From NCBI RefSeq assembly GCF_014698995.1, contig NZ_JACWZZ010000001.1:888501-952500 (forward strand): DNA of 64,000 nucleotides, given 5' to 3'. Below, in pieces: positions 49,514 to 57,937 of the stretch. Each line of letters begins with the position of its first letter. Position 1 is the first letter of the stretch. This DNA comes from Hymenobacter duratus (GTDB taxonomy: Bacteria; Bacteroidota; Bacteroidia; Cytophagales; Hymenobacteraceae). A model generated the notes under the pieces. That model saw nothing but the letters and a program-made list of their open reading frames with translations. It did no database searches and was not told where the DNA came from. Both the position numbers and the translations under genes were made by a program.

Positions 49514-50797
49514 GTGACGAATTCAAAAACCATAGTACTTCTCGGCGGCGGGGCCCGTGAACACGCCATGGCGTGGAAACTGACCCGCGACGGCGCTACC
49601 GTGCACGTGCTGCCCGGCAACGCCGGCATTCCGAACAGCCAACCCCACATCAGCGCCACCGACTTCCCGGCCATCCAGGCCTTCTGCCAGGAGCACGGCG
49701 TGAAGCTGGTGGTAGTAGGCCCCGAGGCCCCGCTGGCGGCGGGCGTCACCGACTTCTTCCAGGGCTCCGACATTCGGGTGTTTGGGCCGGGCCGGGCCGG
49801 AGCTACGCTGGAAAGCTCCAAGGTGTGGAGCAAGGACTTCATGCGCCGCCACAGCGTGGCCACGGCCCAGGCCTGGCCCTTCCGCAGCGACAAGCTGGAC
49901 GCCGCCCGCGCCAAAGCTACCGAGCTCAGTGGGCAGGTAGTGGTGAAGTTCGATGGGCTGGCGGCCGGCAAGGGCGTGTACGTGTGCTCCTCGGTAGAAG
50001 AAGCCCACGCCGCCCTCGACGACCTGGCCCGCCTGCACAGCGGCTGGTTTAGCTTCCTGCTCGAGGAAAAGCTCATCGGCCCCGAAATCAGCATCATCGG
50101 CATCACCGACGGCAACCGCATCCGGCTGCTCAGCCCCTCCCAGGACCACAAGCAGTTGCTGGCCGGCGACCAGGGCCCCAACACCGGCGGCATGGGCGCT
50201 TACTGCCCCGTGCCCTTCTGCGACGACAACGTGCTGGCCGCCATCCGCACCGACATTGTGGACCCCACCCTGCGCGGCCTGCAAAACGAGCAGTTCGATT
50301 TCAACGGCTTCTTGTACTTCGGCATCATGCTCACGCCCCAGGGCCCCAAGCTGCTCGAGTACAACACCCGCCTCGGTGACCCCGAAGCCGAAGTGCTGCT
50401 GCCCGCCCTGGAAAGCAGCCTGCTGGAGCTTATTGAGGCCACCCTCGACGGCACGCTGCAGCAAACGGTGGTGCGCCAGCGGCGCGGCCACTACGTGGGC
50501 GTGGTGCTGGCCTCGGGCGGCTACCCCGCCGCCAGTTTCCCCACCGGCTTCCCCATCACCGGCCTCGACCAGCTGCACCCCAGCATCCTGGCTTTCCACG
50601 GCGCCACCAAGCGCACCGAAACCGGCGAGCTTGTCACCAACGGTGGCCGGGTGCTGGTGCTGGTGGGCCACGGCGAGGAGCTGGAGGACGCCGTGCAGCA
50701 CGTGTACCGCGAAGCAGAAAAAGTGAACTTCCAGGATGTATACATCCGCACCGACATCGGCCAGCGGCCGGAACCGACCCTTGCAGGCAACTGGTAA
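49514..50797 (+). CDS. purD: Phosphoribosylamine-glycine ligase (GAR synthetase)
   Basis: A 427-residue ATP-grasp ligase for step 2 of purine synthesis. It starts at a GTG. Visible parts are the phosphate loop VLLGGGAREHAMAWKL near 9-24, VVVGPEAPLAAGV near 65, the ATP-grasp VVVKFDGLAAGKGVYVCSS near 142-160, DHKQLLAGDQGPNTGGMGAY near 213-232 and EYNTRLGDPEAEVLLP near 283-298. Its 3' end overlaps the likely start of purN by 17 bases. Confidence 0.95.
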   Translation: MTNSKTIVLLGGGAREHAMAWKLTRDGATVHVLPGNAGIPNSQPHISATDFPAIQAFCQEHGVKLVVVGPEAPLAAGVTDFFQGSDIRVFGPGRAGATLESSKVWSKDFMRRHSVATAQAWPFRSDKLDAARAKATELSGQVVVKFDGLAAGKGVYVCSSVEEAHAALDDLARLHSGWFSFLLEEKLIGPEISIIGITDGNRIRLLSPSQDHKQLLAGDQGPNTGGMGAYCPVPFCDDNVLAAIRTDIVDPTLRGLQNEQFDFNGFLYFGIMLTPQGPKLLEYNTRLGDPEAEVLLPALESSLLELIEATLDGTLQQTVVRQRRGHYVGVVLASGGYPAASFPTGFPITGLDQLHPSILAFHGATKRTETGELVTNGGRVLVLVGHGEELEDAVQHVYREAEKVNFQDVYIRTDIGQRPEPTLAGNW

Positions 50798-51422
50798 CCA
50801 TAGCTCCCGCAAAGCGCGCCTGGCCATTCTGCTGTCAGGCCGGGGCTCCAACATGGTGGCCCTGGTGCAGGCCGTGCAGGCCGGTGTGCTGCAGAACCTG
50901 GCTGAAGTAGGCGTGGTGTTCAGCAACGTGCCCGATGCGCCCGGACTGGCCACGGCTGCCGCGCTGGGTTGCCCCACCGCCAGCCGCAGCAGCCAGGGCC
51001 GCAAGCGGGCCGAGTTCGACGCCGAGGTGGTGGACGTGCTGCGCCAGTACCAGCCCGATTACGTGGTGCTGGCCGGCTACATGCGCATTTTGTCGCCCAC
51101 ATTTATCCGGGCGTTTGCGGGCCGCATCCTCAACATTCACCCCGCCGACACCCACCAGCATCAGGGTCTGCACGCCTACGAGTGGGCCTTCGACAACCGC
51201 CTGCCCGAAACCAAAATCACGGTGCACCTGGTGGACGAAGGCCTCGATACCGGCCCCATCTTGGCCCAGCACCCGGTGAACCTGCGCGGGGCCGATACCC
51301 TGGCCGAAGTGGAGCGCCGCGGCCTGGCCGTAGAGCACCGCGTGTACGCCGAAACTCTGGCGGAACTTATCAAACAAGAACGTCATGCTGAGCGCAGCCG
51401 AAGCATCTCTACCTCTGGCTAA
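50781..51422 (+). CDS. purN: Phosphoribosylglycinamide formyltransferase
   Basis: A 213-residue enzyme for step 3 of purine synthesis, transferring formyl from 10-formyl-THF to GAR. The core starts RLAILLSGRGSNMVAL; the catalytic Asn, His and Asp are in RILNIHPADT and VDEGLDTGPILAQ. There is no ATG at the domain start: TTG at 50781 gives the best length, while an ATG at 50736 would add 15 residues and overlap purD more. The last 14 residues (ERHAERSRSISTSG) and the stop codon come from the left arm of a family A palindromic element, so the native C terminus has been replaced or extended. Confidence 0.9.
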   Translation: MQATGNHSSRKARLAILLSGRGSNMVALVQAVQAGVLQNLAEVGVVFSNVPDAPGLATAAALGCPTASRSSQGRKRAEFDAEVVDVLRQYQPDYVVLAGYMRILSPTFIRAFAGRILNIHPADTHQHQGLHAYEWAFDNRLPETKITVHLVDEGLDTGPILAQHPVNLRGADTLAEVERRGLAVEHRVYAETLAELIKQERHAERSRSISTSG

Positions 51423-51481
51423 ATCAACTAGCCTTGCAACGAAGCGGTAGAGATGCTTCGACTGCGCTCAGCATGACGTTC
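51378..51481. repeat. Dispersed palindromic element, family A, copy 2, forming the 3' end of purN
   Basis: Inverted arms GAACGTCATGCTGAGCGCAG to TCTCTACC and the matching right arm GGTAGAGATGCTTCG to GCATGACGTTC, around a unique centre of about 30 bases. The outer 16 bases are identical to copy 1 at 2834-2944. purN reads through the left arm and stops in the centre at 51420-51422. Confidence 0.9.
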
Positions 51482-51525
51482 TGAAGTCCCACCCCACCCA
51501 CCACCCCCAGCGGCCTGCCAACGGG

Positions 51526-51544
51526 CAACTGACAACTGACAACT
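51526..51544. repeat. Simple heptamer repeat before purF
   Basis: CAACTGA, CAACTGA, CAACT directly precedes the purF ATG at 51549. The same CAACTGACAAC string occurs inside purM at about 53911-53924. Confidence 0.75.
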
Positions 51545-51548
51545 CAAC

Positions 51549-53054
51549 ATGTGCGGAATAGTAGGTTTTTACGGTCCTGATGATGTTGCGCACGATATCG
51601 TGTTCGGCCTCACCGCGCTCCAGCACCGCGGCCAGGATGCCGCCGGCATTGCCACCTTCGACGACAACTTTCACCTCTGCAAGGGCAACGGCCTCATCTC
51701 CGACGTGTTCCGCCCCAAGCAGCTCAAGAAGCTGAAGGGCAACATCGGCATCGGGCACGCCCGCTACACCACCCAGGGCTCCGGTGATGCCGAGTTGGCG
51801 CAGCCGTTTACTACCAGCTACCCGTTTGGGCTGTCGATGGTGCACAACGGCAACGTCATCAACTTCCGCTCGGCCGCCAAGCGCCTGCATGAGAAGTACC
51901 ACGTGCTGCCCAAAACCAGCAACGACCTGGAGCTCATCATGTACACCTTCGCCTCGGAGCTGCGCCTGAAAAACCTCGACAACCTCTCGGTTATCGATAT
52001 TTTCGACGCCGTGGAGACGACGCAGGAGCTGGTGAAGGGTGCCTACGCGACTATCACCATCATTGCCGGCCACGGCCTGCTGGCCTTCAACGACCCGCTG
52101 GGCATCCGGCCGCTGGTGCTGGGCCGCCGCGAAACCGAGCGCGGCCCCGTCTTCGCCTTCGCCTCCGAAAGCACCTGCTTTGATTATCTGGGGTTCGAGT
52201 TCGTGGAAAACGTAGGTCCCGGCCAGGCGGTATTCATCGACAAGGATTTCAAGGTGCACCACAAGAACCCGCAGGAGCAGCCGAAGAACTTCTGCGTGTT
52301 CGAGCACATCTACTTCGCCCGCGAGGACTCCACCATCCACGGCCGGCTGGTGGCCCGGGAGCGGGTGCGGCTGGGCAAGATGCTGGCTAAGAAGGTCATC
52401 GAGTCGGGTATTCAGCCGGATATGGTGATTGACGTGCCGTCGTCGGGCTACTTCTCGGCGTCGGGGCTGGCCGAAGCCATTGGCGTACCCTACCGCCGAG
52501 CCTTGGTGAAGAACAACCACATGGGCCGCTCCTTCATCGTGAGCAGCCAGGCTGGCCGCGAGGACATCGTCAAGAAAAAGCTCAACCCCATCCGCGAGTT
52601 TGTGGAAGGCAAAAAGGTGGCCGTAGTCGATGACAGCATCGTGCGCGGCACCACCTCGCGGCGCATCGTGCGCATTCTGCGCGAGGCCGGGGCCGCCGAG
52701 GTGTACTTCATCAGCAGCGCCCCGCCCATCATTGCGCCCTGCATCTACGGCATTGATATGGCCATGAGCACCGAGCTGATTGCGGCCAACTACACGGAGG
52801 AGGAAATCTGCCGCTACATCGAGGCCGACAAGGTGATTTACCAGTCGGTGGAGGACTTGCAGGCGCTGTTTTCCGAGGAGAAAGGCCACGGCGGCAGCTG
52901 CTTCGCCTGCTTCACCGGCCAGTACCCCACCGGCGACGTGACCAAGTACCTGCGCCACATCCAGGAAGAACGCCAGAGCCACCGCACCGACAAAAAAGGC
53001 CCCGACGTCATTCCGTCCGTGAGTGCCAAAGCCCCCGAGCCGACTGAGCACTAA
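51549..53054 (+). CDS. purF: Amidophosphoribosyltransferase
   Basis: A 501-residue enzyme catalysing the first committed step of purine synthesis (PRPP plus glutamine). The N-terminal nucleophile is Cys2 in MCGIVGFYG, exposed by Met removal without a propeptide. The glutaminase domain (1-230) has ALQHRGQDAAGIA and STCFDYLG. The transferase domain has the PRPP motif VAVVDDSIVRGTTSRRIV near 358-375. Cysteines in NFCVFEHIYF, IAPCIYGID and GGSCFACFTGQYPTGD match the positions that hold a 4Fe-4S cluster in the Bacillus enzyme, so a cluster is likely. Nucleotide feedback is expected from the family. Confidence 0.96.
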   Translation: MCGIVGFYGPDDVAHDIVFGLTALQHRGQDAAGIATFDDNFHLCKGNGLISDVFRPKQLKKLKGNIGIGHARYTTQGSGDAELAQPFTTSYPFGLSMVHNGNVINFRSAAKRLHEKYHVLPKTSNDLELIMYTFASELRLKNLDNLSVIDIFDAVETTQELVKGAYATITIIAGHGLLAFNDPLGIRPLVLGRRETERGPVFAFASESTCFDYLGFEFVENVGPGQAVFIDKDFKVHHKNPQEQPKNFCVFEHIYFAREDSTIHGRLVARERVRLGKMLAKKVIESGIQPDMVIDVPSSGYFSASGLAEAIGVPYRRALVKNNHMGRSFIVSSQAGREDIVKKKLNPIREFVEGKKVAVVDDSIVRGTTSRRIVRILREAGAAEVYFISSAPPIIAPCIYGIDMAMSTELIAANYTEEEICRYIEADKVIYQSVEDLQALFSEEKGHGGSCFACFTGQYPTGDVTKYLRHIQEERQSHRTDKKGPDVIPSVSAKAPEPTEH

Positions 53055-53078
53055 CAGCCCACAGACTCGATTGCACGG

Positions 53079-53177
53079 TGTAGAGACGCAATATTTTGCG
53101 TCTCATCGTTGAACGACCAGGACCGCGCAGTCCAAACAACATCAGCAATGCCGAGACGCAAAATATTGCGTCTCTAC
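53079..53177. repeat. Dispersed palindromic element, family B, copy 2
   Basis: GTAG plus GAGACGCAA/TTGCGTCTC at both ends, inverted. The interior is a single core in the opposite orientation to copy 1: its reverse complement reads TTGCTGATGTTGTTTG and ends GTCGTTCAACG. It lies between purF and purM. Confidence 0.9.
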
Positions 53178-53187
53178 TCCCTCTGCC

Positions 53188-54348
53188 ATGAGCCAGACTT
53201 CCGCCGATACCAATTTCAAAGCCACTGCCGGCTACTCCATCGAAGAAGGCAACGCCGCTTCCAAGAACGCCTTCCACTGGGCCCAGAAAACCTTCAGCAC
53301 CCGCGCCGGCAAGCCCGGCGAGCCGGCCCAGAACCTAGCCGGGGGCTTCTCCAACGAAATCCGTTTCGGCAATGAGCGGCTGGGTATCGGCTCCGACGGC
53401 ATCGGGACCAAGATAGAGGTGGCCGAGCGCCTGGACCGCTACGATACGCTGGGCTACGACCTGATTGCCATGGTAGCCGACGACCTCATCGTGGCTGGCT
53501 TCGTGCCCACCAACCTCTCCAACATCATCGACGTGAACACGCTCAACTACGAGGTGGTGGATGAGCTTATGCGCGGCCTGCACAACGCGGCCCAGTTCAG
53601 CCAGATTGCGGTAACGGGCGGCGAAATTGCCGAGCTGGGCAACCGCATCGGCGGCTACCCCGGCGCCAAGATGAACTTCAACTGGTGCTCCACCGCCGTG
53701 GGCGTGCTGCACCCGAGCCTGGAGCGCCCCCTGAGCGGGGCCAACGTGCGCGCCGGCCAGGCCGTGGTGGCCCTGCACTCGCCCTCCTTCCGCTCCAACG
53801 GCTACTCGTTGGCCCGCCGCGCCCTCACCAAAGCCTTCGGCGAAAAGTGGCACGAACAGCCGTACAACGAAGCTGCCGGCACGCAAGAGGCAAGTGAAGC
53901 AACAAGCAACCAACAACTGACAACCGAAAACGCCAAAACCTGGGGCGAGGTAATGCTGGCTCCGTCGCTCATCTTCTCGCCGGGCGTGGCAGCAGTGCTC
54001 GATGCGGGTTTTCCTCTGCACGCGGCCGCGCACATCACCGGCGGCGGCATTGCCGATAACTTCAAGCGGGTGCTCAAGAACGGGGTGGGGGCCGAGCTCG
54101 ACAACCTGTTCGCGCCGTTGCCCGCCATGCAGCAGTTGGCCGAGCTAGCCGGCATCACACCCACCGAAGCCTACCTCTACTGGAACATGGGCAACGGCAT
54201 GCTCCTCGTAACGGAGCCCGAGCAGGCCGAAGCCGTGGCCGAAACCCTGCGCGCCCATGGCTACCAGGCCCAGGTAGCCGGCTGCATCACCCCGGAAACC
54301 GATGTGGTGCTGCGCGTAGGAGCCGGCGAACTGCGCTACGAGGCGTAG
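53188..54348 (+). CDS. purM: Phosphoribosylformylglycinamidine cyclo-ligase (AIR synthetase)
   Basis: A 386-residue ATP-dependent enzyme that closes the imidazole ring. Motifs: GIGSDGIGTKIEVAE near 68-82, DLIAMVADDLIVAGFVPTNL near 91-110, AVTGGEIAELG near 141-151, SPSFRSNGYSLARRAL near 197-212 and HITGGGIADNFKRVL near 284-298. Between LTKAFGEKWHEQPYN and WGEVMLAPS there is a polar insert of about 25 residues (AGTQEASEATSNQQLTTENA) encoded by AC-rich simple sequence; it falls in a loop and probably does not block the fold. The ATG lies 10 bases after a family B element. Confidence 0.95.
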   Translation: MSQTSADTNFKATAGYSIEEGNAASKNAFHWAQKTFSTRAGKPGEPAQNLAGGFSNEIRFGNERLGIGSDGIGTKIEVAERLDRYDTLGYDLIAMVADDLIVAGFVPTNLSNIIDVNTLNYEVVDELMRGLHNAAQFSQIAVTGGEIAELGNRIGGYPGAKMNFNWCSTAVGVLHPSLERPLSGANVRAGQAVVALHSPSFRSNGYSLARRALTKAFGEKWHEQPYNEAAGTQEASEATSNQQLTTENAKTWGEVMLAPSLIFSPGVAAVLDAGFPLHAAAHITGGGIADNFKRVLKNGVGAELDNLFAPLPAMQQLAELAGITPTEAYLYWNMGNGMLLVTEPEQAEAVAETLRAHGYQAQVAGCITPETDVVLRVGAGELRYEA

Positions 54349-54672
54349 ATGCTAATGCAGCCTCTCGAATGGCTGGAACCTTGGCGGGAACTGGCGGAAG
54401 CAGACCAGAGCAAATTTGAGGACGAGTTGGAGACGGAGTTGGGACCAGCTCATCCACTGTTCGGCATCAAAGTAAAAGCTGTCGGCAGTAGTATAGCCAG
54501 TGACGACGTGCTCTTTCAACTCCAGGGCACTAAATCAAGCTACGCGCTAGTCCATCTGACCTGGGCTCAACGCCGCGCCAGTGGTACATATCCTTCCCAC
54601 GAATTCTACAACACGTGGGAGGACTTTGTAACCCAACGAATGCAGGACGATAATTTTGGCTACGATGAATAA
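54349..54672 (+). CDS. Small protein of unknown function downstream of purM
   Basis: A 107-residue acidic protein starting directly after the purM stop codon, so it is read from the same transcript. Aromatic-rich segments (MQPLEWLEPWRELAEADQS, FYNTWEDFVTQRMQDDNFGYDE) suggest a small alpha/beta domain. No signal peptide or membrane segment and no recognised family. A second ATG two codons later is an equal choice. The operon terminator follows at once. Confidence 0.7.
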   Translation: MLMQPLEWLEPWRELAEADQSKFEDELETELGPAHPLFGIKVKAVGSSIASDDVLFQLQGTKSSYALVHLTWAQRRASGTYPSHEFYNTWEDFVTQRMQDDNFGYDE

Positions 54673-54711
54673 GTAAAACGCCCCTTCGATAGTATCAAGG
54701 GGGCGTTTTAC
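54673..54711. terminator. Terminator of the purine gene block
   Basis: GTAAAACGCCCCTT pairs with AAGGGGGCGTTTTAC (one bulged base) around a ten-base loop. T runs on both strands let it serve the converging copper-chaperone-like gene too. Confidence 0.85.
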
Positions 54712-54730
54712 TTGTAGATTCGTGATACAG

Positions 54731-54940
54731 CTACGCCGGCTCGATATCAAACCCGGCCTGGGCCACGGCTTTCATCACCTGTTCCGGAATGACGTTTGCG
54801 CCTTCCACCGTCAGGATTTTAGCGGGGTTATCGGTGTCCACGCTCCACTTTTCCACCGTGGGCTCGGCGTCGAGGAAGGGCGTGACGGCGCGCAGGCAGT
54901 TGGCGCAGTTGATGCTGGTTTTGAACTGGAGGGTGGGCAT
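54731..54940 (-). CDS. Heavy-metal-associated (HMA) domain protein, copper chaperone-like
   Basis: A 69-residue single-domain protein with the ferredoxin-like HMA fold. The metal-binding pair is in SINCANCLRAV (CxxC, about 11-14), followed by WSVDTDNPAKILTV and EQVMKAVAQAGFDI. Members bind Cu(I) or Zn(II) and deliver it to ATPases or regulators. No pump or CopY-like regulator lies nearby. A possible -7 box (TACTTTTG on the minus strand) is at 55012-55019, about 70 bases upstream. Confidence 0.88.
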   Translation of the reverse strand: MPTLQFKTSINCANCLRAVTPFLDAEPTVEKWSVDTDNPAKILTVEGANVIPEQVMKAVAQAGFDIEPA

Positions 54941-55011
54941 ACAGAGTGGCAGTTGAAGCTGCCGTCAGGTGGCGGGCAGCAGGTGATGATGCTGTAACAA
55001 CGAGGCAGATA

Positions 55012-55019
55012 CAAAAGTA
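55012..55019 (-). promoter_or_regulatory. Possible -7 box of the HMA-domain gene
   Basis: TACTTTTG on the minus strand, matching TAnnTTTG, 72 bases upstream of the ATG at 54940. The -33 element is not clear. Confidence 0.4.
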
Positions 55020-55110
55020 GATATGGTCCCGCCTCAGTGCCGTATAGACTTCGGCTGCCGGAGTGCAGCATTTTGCCGTATTTCGGGCTTCTCCCTATAC
55101 CCTCGATAAC

Positions 55111-55644
55111 ATGGATAAAGAGCAATTCTGGCAGCTAGTAGAGGCGGCGAAAACGGAAGCGCAGGGCGACCAGCAACTTCAGGAGCAGATATTAATTGAC
55201 CACTTGGCCCAGCTGGAACCGGCGCAGATTGTGGCCTTCGAGTGCCGCCTGCGCGAGTGTCTGCTGGAAGCCGACCATTTCAACATCATAGCCGCCCAGA
55301 AAATCATCGATGGCTACGTGTCCGACGATACCTACCTGTATTTCCGGTGCTGGCTGATCGGGCAGGGCGAAACTGTGTTCACCAACGCGCTGCAGAACGC
55401 CGACTCCCTGGCCAGCGTGATGGACGAAGGCTACCAGGATTTCGAAGAGTTGCTGTATGTCGCTACCAAGGCCTTCGAGCAGCGCACCGGCAAAACCGAC
55501 GAAGACGACACCTTCCCCCGAAGTATCGCCAGTGAGCAGGGGCTGGACTATGACTTCGGCTCCGAAACCAAGGGCGAAGACTGGACCGAAAACCAGCTGC
55601 CTAAGATGCTGCCGAAGCTGTGGAAGAAGTTTGGAGCGGCGTAA
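55111..55644 (+). CDS. DUF4240 family protein
   Basis: A 177-residue cytoplasmic protein of the DUF4240 family. The N-terminal motif DKEQFWQLVEAAK, then LEPAQIVAFECRLRECLLEAD, AAQKIIDGYVSDDTYLYFRCWLIGQG and YQDFEELLYVATKAFEQRTG match the all-helical family well. Such proteins occur beside contact-dependent or stress genes in some bacteria, but no function is established. The C-terminal tail (EDWTENQLPKMLPKLWKKF) is usual for the family. The start was set at the ATG before DKEQFW. Confidence 0.88.
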   Translation: MDKEQFWQLVEAAKTEAQGDQQLQEQILIDHLAQLEPAQIVAFECRLRECLLEADHFNIIAAQKIIDGYVSDDTYLYFRCWLIGQGETVFTNALQNADSLASVMDEGYQDFEELLYVATKAFEQRTGKTDEDDTFPRSIASEQGLDYDFGSETKGEDWTENQLPKMLPKLWKKFGAA

Positions 55645-55690
55645 ACGAGAAAGGCCCGACTGCTACAGCTGCCGGGCCTTTCTCGTTTAC
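55641..55690. terminator. Long perfect-stem terminator containing the stop codon
   Basis: GTAAACGAGAAAGGCCCG (55641-55658) and its exact complement (55673-55690) form an 18-bp stem. The left arm includes the TAA of the DUF4240 gene. It can serve the converging kinase gene as well. Confidence 0.85.
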
Positions 55691-55740
55691 GCTGGCTTCC
55701 TTCGTCGCCAGAACCAGTCGGGGAGGAGTAGGAATGCCTG

Positions 55741-57900
55741 TTAAAGCGGCAGGCAAATCGTTACTTCCGTGCCCTGGCCTTCCTGGCTCGTGACGGTGAA
55801 CGTACCGTCATGCCCCTTCACAATGATGTCGTAGCTGAGCGACAGGCCCAGGCCGGTGCCTTCGCCGGGGGGCTTGGTGGTGAAGAAGGGCTGGAAGATT
55901 TTCTGCTGTATTTCTTCGCTCATGCCGGTGCCATTATCCTGCACCCGAATCTGCACCTGGCTGCTCAGAAGCTTGGTATGGATGATCAGTTCCGGCATGT
56001 AGCCGGGCTGGCCCAGTGCCTGGCGCTCCTGCAGCGCATAAAAGGCGTTGGTGCACAGATTGAGCATCACCCGGCCGATATCCTGCGGTACTACGTTCAG
56101 CTTCGGCATCAGGGCATCCAGATCAGAAACCAGCGTAGCGCCAAACGACTTGTTTTTGGCCCGGAAGCTTTGGTAAGCCAACGACAAATGCTCAGCTACC
56201 AGCGTGTTCAGGTCGGTAAGCTCGCGGTGGCCGGCGCTGGCGTGCGAGTGCTGCAGCATGCCCTTCACAATGTTGTCGGCGCGCTGGCCGTGCTGCGTTA
56301 TCTTCTGCAGATTCTGCGTCAGGCTTTCCAGCAGCTCGGTGGCATAAGCTTTTTCGGCCTCCGGAAGCTGCTGCCACGGTCCGTCCATGAATTCCTCCAC
56401 GAGTTCGGTGCTGACCTCGGAAAAGTTATTGACGAAGTTGAGGGGGTTCTGAATTTCGTGCGCGATACCCGCCGTAAGCTCGCCCAGACTCGCCATTTTT
56501 TCCCGCTGAATCAGCTGATTCTGGGCGGCTTTCAGCTCCGTCAGGGCGCGGGTCAGGTCGTCGCGCTGGCTGGCAATCTGGGCATTCTTCTCGTTGAGGT
56601 GCCGGTTGGCGCGCTGCTTTATGTACACGTTGCGCCACAGCAGGGCCGCCATCAGCACGGCTCCGGCCAGGCCGGCCCACAGGCCATACAGCTGCTGCCG
56701 CTGGCGGGCACTTTTTTGCTCCTGCAGCTGGCGGGTTTTGGTCAGCAGCTCAATCTGGTTTTGCTTTTTGTCCAGCTCGTAGCCATAGCGCAGGGCGCTT
56801 GTTTTGCGCTGGGTTGCCTCGCCCGCCAACGTGTCCTGATACGCGGCAAACAGCCGTTGGTAGCGGTAGGCTTCCTGGTAGTTACCGACGTCGGCGTATG
56901 CCTGGGCCAGAATTTCGGTGGCGTCGTTGAGGTTGCCGTTGCTGCGGTTTTTTTGGCTGAGCTGCATGCCATGGCGCGCCAGTGCAATAGCACTGTCGGG
57001 TTGGTGCAGAAGCAGATAGGCCCGCGCCAGCAATATCTCCACTGCCGGCAGGTTAAACCCGTCACTGGTGGCCCGAACCAGTTTTCGGGCGCGCTGGCCA
57101 TGCCGCAGGGCGCGGGCCGCATTGCCTTGCTGGCTATACACCTCGGCCATCCCGATTTCGTTGACCAGCTGGTTCTGCGTATCGCTCATGCGCCGGCTCA
57201 CGGACACCGCCCGCCGGAAGTAGTGCAGCGCCTGGGGCCAGTTCTGCTGCTGCTGGTAGGTGCTGCCCAGGCTGTTGAGCACGGCCGCTACTACCTGCTG
57301 GTCGTCGAGCTTGCGGCCGTCTTCGAGGGCTTTCGTGAGCACCAGCTTGGCGCCTTCATAGTCCCCGATTTTCCAGTAGATGCTGCCCAGCGTAGCCCGC
57401 AGCTGGGTTTGGGTAGCCAAATCATCACTTCTTTCGGCCAGTGGCAGGCCCCGTAGCGCCCAGTCCAGCGCGGGGGTAAGGTTGCTTTGCTGCAAATCGA
57501 TGAGACTGAGCTCCAGGCAGGCCCGGGCTTCGCGGCGGTGGTCGTGGCTGCGCTCAAACAGCTCCTGTGCCTGCCGCGTGTATACCCGTGCCGAATCGTA
57601 GTCCGCGAGACGCCGGTGTAATATACTGAGCCACAGAAGGCTGCGTCCGATTCCGGCTGTGTCGGCCGATCGTTGCGACAGGCCCAGTGCCTGCCGGCTC
57701 AGGCGGATGGACTGGGGTGCATCGGTAGAGGCCAGCTGCAACACCAACGCGTGCAGGCGCCGTACCCGCGTGGTGTCGGCGCGGGCTTGGGTGCGCAGCA
57801 AGTGCCGCAGACTATCCACGGCGCGGTTCTGGGCGTGGCCGAGCCCGCTGCAGAGCATTCCCAAAGCCAAAAGCAGCAGTATGGCGCGGGAGCTTTGCAT
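55741..57900 (-). CDS. TPR-containing sensor histidine kinase
   Basis: A 719-residue membrane kinase. A signal peptide (about 1-23, ends GLGHAQ) exports a sensor region of tetratricopeptide repeats (about 35-370; for example [20 protein letters not shown] and [20 protein letters not shown]). One transmembrane helix near 403-424 and a coiled coil lead to HisKA with H near 481 ([17 protein letters not shown]) and an ATPase domain with [10 protein letters not shown] and [16 protein letters not shown] near 605-695. The type is common in Cytophagales. No response regulator is encoded nearby. It is the last gene of a minus-strand operon after three VOC-like secreted proteins, with a 37-base gap. 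Confidence 0.93.
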   Translation of the reverse strand: MQSSRAILLLLALGMLCSGLGHAQNRAVDSLRHLLRTQARADTTRVRRLHALVLQLASTDAPQSIRLSRQALGLSQRSADTAGIGRSLLWLSILHRRLADYDSARVYTRQAQELFERSHDHRREARACLELSLIDLQQSNLTPALDWALRGLPLAERSDDLATQTQLRATLGSIYWKIGDYEGAKLVLTKALEDGRKLDDQQVVAAVLNSLGSTYQQQQNWPQALHYFRRAVSVSRRMSDTQNQLVNEIGMAEVYSQQGNAARALRHGQRARKLVRATSDGFNLPAVEILLARAYLLLHQPDSAIALARHGMQLSQKNRSNGNLNDATEILAQAYADVGNYQEAYRYQRLFAAYQDTLAGEATQRKTSALRYGYELDKKQNQIELLTKTRQLQEQKSARQRQQLYGLWAGLAGAVLMAALLWRNVYIKQRANRHLNEKNAQIASQRDDLTRALTELKAAQNQLIQREKMASLGELTAGIAHEIQNPLNFVNNFSEVSTELVEEFMDGPWQQLPEAEKAYATELLESLTQNLQKITQHGQRADNIVKGMLQHSHASAGHRELTDLNTLVAEHLSLAYQSFRAKNKSFGATLVSDLDALMPKLNVVPQDIGRVMLNLCTNAFYALQERQALGQPGYMPELIIHTKLLSSQVQIRVQDNGTGMSEEIQQKIFQPFFTTKPPGEGTGLGLSLSYDIIVKGHDGTFTVTSQEGQGTEVTICLPL

Positions 57901-57937
57901 ACAGGTTGGGAGAAAAGAACTTTAGAGACGCCGAGGC

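Noticed and set aside
51468..53051. 527-codon open frame on the minus strand opposite purF
   Set aside because: It is the complement of purF over its whole length, with His- and Val-rich shadow composition and no domain.
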